Notes under the pieces: generated by a model
What the model was told of the DNA's origin: nothing
Databases searched by the model: none
Seen by the model: only the letters and a program-made list of their open reading frames with translations
Part shown: piece after piece, positions 59,742 through 64,000 of the stretch
Layout of the letters: every line of letters begins with the position of its first letter
How positions within the stretch are numbered: position 1 is the stretch's first letter
Assembly (NCBI RefSeq): GCF_028453695.1
Contig: NC_135776.1
Location: forward strand, 15,446,663 to 15,510,662
Origin: Augochlora pura
Lineage: Eukaryota > Arthropoda > Insecta > Hymenoptera > Halictidae
Reading direction: 5' to 3'
DNA length: 64,000 bases
Made by a program: the position numbers and the translations under genes

Positions 59742-60239
59742 CTGGAACACACAGAGAACGAGCATCGCGCGTTCAAACACGTCCGCCATAACTGATTCCG
59801 CAAACGAATCGGGCAACGTTTACACCCAATGTCCCGTGGCATGCCGCGCTAACTAGTTGTGCATCATTGTTCCCAAGTGGAAATTCATTCGACGCATTAG
59901 TCACGCGACTGCACGACTCGTCACCCGTGTTCCAACAGCGAATTTTCTCCATTGTGATCCCGCGTCGACGAATTAAATTACATCACGGCAAACTGAGTTA
60001 TATTTCCCCCTTCGCCGGGACGCAAACTGAAATTCTCGTCGAAGCCGACGCGATTCCGAATGACGACGAATATTGCCAGGGTATGTAAATCTACGCCCTA
60101 TTACTTTTCTCGGGGCTTTTACCGAGAGAAAAAGTTATATTTTCTGTGTCGAATATGATTGGGCATTTTAGATGAGTTTGATGGTGATGGAGTATCAGGG
60201 GAAAATTGAGATTACTGTTGCGGTGTTCGATTGATCGTA

Positions 60240-60361
60240 TTATTTGTATCATATAGTATAATGTAAGTAATGTAATATAATATAGTATACTATAGTATTG
60301 CATAGCATAGTATAACATAAAATATAATATAACATAACATAGCATAGCATAGCATAGCATA
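60240..60361. repeat. AGCAT / TATAACATA repeat at gap edge
   Basis: ATAATATAGTATA-type repeats end in perfect (AGCAT)n up to the N run, which probably stopped assembly. Confidence 0.85.
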
Positions 60362-60461
60362 NNNNNNNNNNNNNNNNNNNNNNNNNNNNNNNNNNNNNNN
60401 NNNNNNNNNNNNNNNNNNNNNNNNNNNNNNNNNNNNNNNNNNNNNNNNNNNNNNNNNNNNN
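60362..60461. other. Scaffold gap (100 N)
   Basis: A run of exactly 100 N between two different tandem repeats. Confidence 0.99.
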
Positions 60462-60745
60462 AGAGTATACTTTAAAGACACGAAGAGTATGCTTTAAAGG
60501 CGCGAAGAGTATAATTAAGAAACACAATGTATTCTGGGGAAACGCAAAGTATATCTACTTGGGAGACGAGAAGTGTATACTTTAAAGAGGCGAATAGTAT
60601 ACTTATGAGACGCAAAGTATTCTTGCGATACGTGAAGCGTACTTACGAAACGTGAAGCATACTTACGAAACGCGAAGCATACTTACGAAACGCGAAGTAT
60701 TCTTACGAAACGCGAAGCATTCTTACGAAACGCGAAGTATACTTG
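60462..60745. repeat. 20-bp tandem array (ACGAAACGCGAAGCATACTT)
   Basis: The 3' half has about seven near-perfect 20-bp units; the 5' half has longer, diverged units (AGTATACTTTAAAGACACGA). It starts at the gap, so the true array may be longer. Confidence 0.93.
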
Positions 60746-61039
60746 CGTGACGTCTTTTGATCGGTTCTCGAAATGCTTGATCGGCTTATAAAACGTTCGC
60801 GAATCCCGAGTTTTCCCGGGTGGTACACGGAGCAATGCTTTGCGAAAACCTCTCGGGACAACGTCGGTGTTTCATAATGTAACAGCGCGTAGCTGAGCGT
60901 TTACTCAACCGTTTATACAAGATGTCCTTTGCGGCGCATCGATATCCCGAGTGGCGAGACCACGGCACAGTGCATTCAGACGCTACTTTCAAATCGGATA
61001 GCTGGGTCGGGTATCGTCGAGCATGGTTATTTTTGTGGG

Positions 61040-61640
61040 ATATTTAACAACTTATGGAATCTGTGAGTCGGTTGTCATGGCAGCTGCTGGTTTGTCATAT
61101 ATTGTTGAGGTTTTATATTATTTTTGAGGTATTGGGTATCCTTCGCGGTGAATGAAATAAATTAAATAATATAAGTGAAGTAGATAAGGTAAAGTATTGT
61201 TTAATGATCATGTTATGAAAATATAGAAATCTTGAAAGAGATGGTCGAATTTGTTGTCAATCATTGAGGTATTATTATATCATTTTTTAAATATTAAATA
61301 ACCATCGCGACGAATGAAATGAATTATATTATATAAATGACGTAGATAAGGTAAATATTGTTTAATGCTAGTGTTATGAAAATATAGAAATATTTAAAAA
61401 GACGACCGGATTTGCTATCTGTGATTGAGGAATTATATAATTTTTGCAACATTGGATACCCCTTGCCATAAATAAAATGAATAAAATGACATATATAAAA
61501 TAGATAAGATAGATACTATCTAATGTTAATGTTACGAAAATATAGAAATATTAAAAAAGACAGTCGTATTTGCAATCTATTATTGAAGTCTTATTATATA
61601 TGTTTTTAAATGACATATACTTTTCGCAATGGATAAAATG
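61040..61640. repeat. Dispersed tandem-repeat family, copy 3
   Basis: Head GTGAGTCGGTTGTCATGG. Three units of about 160 bp, each with GTTATGAAAATATAGAAAT and a CTTCGCG/CATCGCG(A)ATGAAATAAAT block. The shared ATATAATTTTT...GAATATTAAATA and GAATAAAATAAATAAA boxes link it to copies at 800 and 35640. Confidence 0.65.
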
Positions 61641-62329
61641 ATTCAAATGAAATAAATAAAATAGACAAAATAAATACTGTTCGATGCTCAATATTCCATA
61701 TTGCATATATTCCAAAATTAACAAGTTCAAGTAAATTCACGTTGAAATATTGCAAACTTGATGAGTTGTTAGAGGATTATATGAATTTTTGAATGACTGT
61801 ATTAACGTGTATTAATAATAACTTGTTTAAATTGCGTGGGACCATCGGGACCACCGTAATTCCGTTAAAGGTTAATTTGACTCTAGTGTTCCAGGCTACA
61901 GTAATCAATTTAATCGTAGGCTTACGAAAGTGGTCAAAGCGGTGTCCAACAAATTTTTTCATTTACGATTATTGAAACAGTAACAATAAATTTAAAGAGA
62001 ATCACAGGGTATTTATTATAGAAAAGTTGCTTCGGTGGATATATATTAGATCTCTTAAAAATTTAAACAAATTTTAAAGAGTATTTAGTACTCTAGTAGT
62101 CTAAATTTTACTTAGTACTTTTATCGAACAATCTAAACTGAAATAATCTAAATAATAATATAATATAAATGCAACGGTAATAAAAATATATATGTATACA
62201 ATAATATCTCAGCATTAATATCAACACGAATTATCGATTAATCGTACATCCACATCATTAATTGATTCAATTGATATTAGAAACAAAAATAAAATAAAAT
62301 AAATAAAATTAGAAAATGATATTACTAGA

Positions 62330-62375
62330 AATCTCCCTCACGTGTCTGACTCGTTGAAGTACGGCTAGGGGTTAA
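62330..62375 (-). mobile_element. End fragment of TTAA MITE (B/G subfamily)
   Basis: On the minus strand TTAACCCCTAGCCGTACTTC, AACGAGTCAGACACGTGAGG matches the start of copy G. The opposite end was not found. Confidence 0.55.
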
Positions 62376-64000
62376 ACGTCGCGGTCAGAGGTCTCGGATA
62401 CCAAGCGATCCATCATCCACGAGTCAGCTAAACAGGAAGCTAAACATTTGCTGGAAGAAATCGCGGAGGACCGATAAGTGACCGCGCAGAAGCTACGGCG
62501 TGCTTCAAGAAGAAGACAAAGTGTAACGGCACTCGACGCAGCCGCGGCGATTTTGCAGTAGTTCGCGAAGAAATCTGAACAAATTCTGGCCGCGACTCAA
62601 GCACGAGATGAAACCAGCGCGAGCGTATCGAAACCCTTTTTGTATCGGATTCTCTGGTGGCGAGCGAGCATGTGCTCGCTAGAATATTTCCATGCACGTA
62701 CGAAGCGTCTCCGCCAAAGGCCTTTTACATTCGCGCCGATCGGAAGCTTGAAACTTGTTCCGATAACGAAACGAATAAAGATCTGCTTCGATAAATAAAT
62801 GTTTTATCGCGGCAATGATTCTTGTTAAATCCAACGTTTGCAACTGTAACATATTCATCGTCCTCGAGCACGGTTGATTGTAAAATTCTAAATTAATGAT
62901 ATTAAGGTAATATGTACTTTTATAGTATGTTTAATATGTATCTTTAATTTATATATTATTATTATTACTATTATTATATATTATATAATATTGTTTCTAT
63001 GATAGTTAGTATACTGTAATATATTATAATAAATATTATTTATTATTACATATATAACTATATAATAATAAGTATATGATAAATTAATAAATTAGAAACT
63101 ATTTAACAATAAACATCCGTAATAGAAATAGAAATATTAGAATATACGATGGAACTATGGACGATGTTTAAAAATATTCAAAGAGAAAAGAAATGATAAC
63201 AATAATCGTCGGAAGCAACTTTTAATTAACATCTTAAAACATAGTATAATATAAGAATGAAAATCGACGCGGCAAAGACTGGAGATAATTTTTTAGTACG
63301 CGCTTGTACGTACGCTAGAAGCTTTCGCACACGGTTGCACAGTTGATAAAGTTGTTTTAATTATACCAACGCAAAACACAGGTATGCCCACGAAACGACC
63401 GTCCTGTTTGCCGTCGGAAAATCAGGATTTTCAGGGAAAAAAAGGGGCTTGCAGCCAGGGAAGTGTCCTTGAACTATATATCTTATCGTCGCTGTCACAC
63501 CAACATGTCGGCCATGAGGCGCCACACTAAACTATGTATCATATAACTAGTGCTGCGCCTCGCAGGTACAAGCGTTTTTACTTTAGTGAAACGTATTTGA
63601 TGGGCCCTGAAAATTGTTATCCGCAATGGTGTTTAAGTTGCGGTTTTTTTTCGTTCGCGTGCACAGAGTGTTCCCTGGGAAACATTGACTCTAAATAATG
63701 TCGGAAATGAAACGATAGTAATGATATTACAATACAATTTTATAAATAATATAATAGTATAATGATATCATAATAATAATAGTAATAATAATATAATATT
63801 AATATAATATTAATAAAGTGTTGACTACAAACGATTTCAAGAAGACGCTATGACTATTTTATTAATATTTATTTTTGTTGTTAATCGATTGGAAAGGTAT
63901 TTCATATAAAACGTTTTTTTATATTTTTATATGAAAGATTTTATCTTACATAGACGTTTAATAAAATGAAAAATTTATTTACTAATGAATCTTCTTTTTG

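Larger units (their letters stand above)
59742..64000. other. Upstream of first seen RasGRF exon: intron or 5' flank
   Basis: GC-richer blocks at 59750-60090, 60750-61020, 62390-62880 and 63260-63660 are candidate regulatory or first-exon regions, but no exon with a matching phase was identified. Tandem arrays and a gap lie in between. The 3' part, 63700-64000, is AT-rich. Confidence 0.5.

Overview
The window looks like an animal, most likely insect, nuclear scaffold. It is very AT-rich, full of microsatellites, short tandem arrays and small inverted-repeat elements, and has small exons split by introns with GT/AG ends. A hymenopteran (bee, ant or wasp) is my best guess from the base composition and repeat style, but this is inference. 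There is no sign of operons, phage or CRISPR. Three 100-base N runs (14105-14204, 40821-40920, 60362-60461) are scaffold gaps. One protein-coding gene is recognisable, on the minus strand. It encodes a RasGRF-family Ras guanine-nucleotide exchange factor (PH - [coiled coil/IQ/DH expected] - PH - REM/RasGEF-N - linker - CDC25/RasGEF). I read fifteen exons. Thirteen lie between 15581 and 2528 and join in frame through the end of the second PH domain, the REM domain, a Ser/Ala-rich linker and a complete CDC25 catalytic domain, ending at a stop at 2530-2528. Two more, at 59741-59611 and 56558-56442, encode the start of the N-terminal PH domain. The true first exon was not found and may lie beyond 64000.

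The 40.9-kb interval between 56441 and 15582 should hold the rest of PH1, the coiled coil, IQ motif, DH domain and most of PH2. I found no exon there that I recognise as any of these. Either they are small diverged exons I missed, or they are lost to a gap or mis-assembly. This interval is instead a repeat-rich intron.

Repeat content: a family of roughly 240-bp TTAA-flanked MITEs (piggyBac-like) with five full-length copies and one degenerate one; a family of roughly 260-bp foldback elements with CCAAT cores (four copies, three of them inside RasGRF introns or its 3' flank); an internally deleted mariner with TA target duplication; a 1,071-bp element with perfect 32-bp terminal inverted repeats and a related truncated copy; a mitochondrial 16S rRNA fragment (NUMT) inserted in that second copy; a dispersed repeat family seen at about 0.8, 35.7 and 61 kb; and many tandem arrays with unit lengths from 2 to about 290 bp. 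One gap (40821-40920) is flanked by two nearly identical sequences of about 450-474 bp, which is probably a haplotype duplication artefact.

Layout: 1-2527 3' flank of the gene; 2528-15581 the C-terminal half of RasGRF; 15582-56441 a giant repeat-rich intron; 56442-59741 N-terminal PH exons; 59742-64000 upstream intron or 5' flank with tandem repeats.
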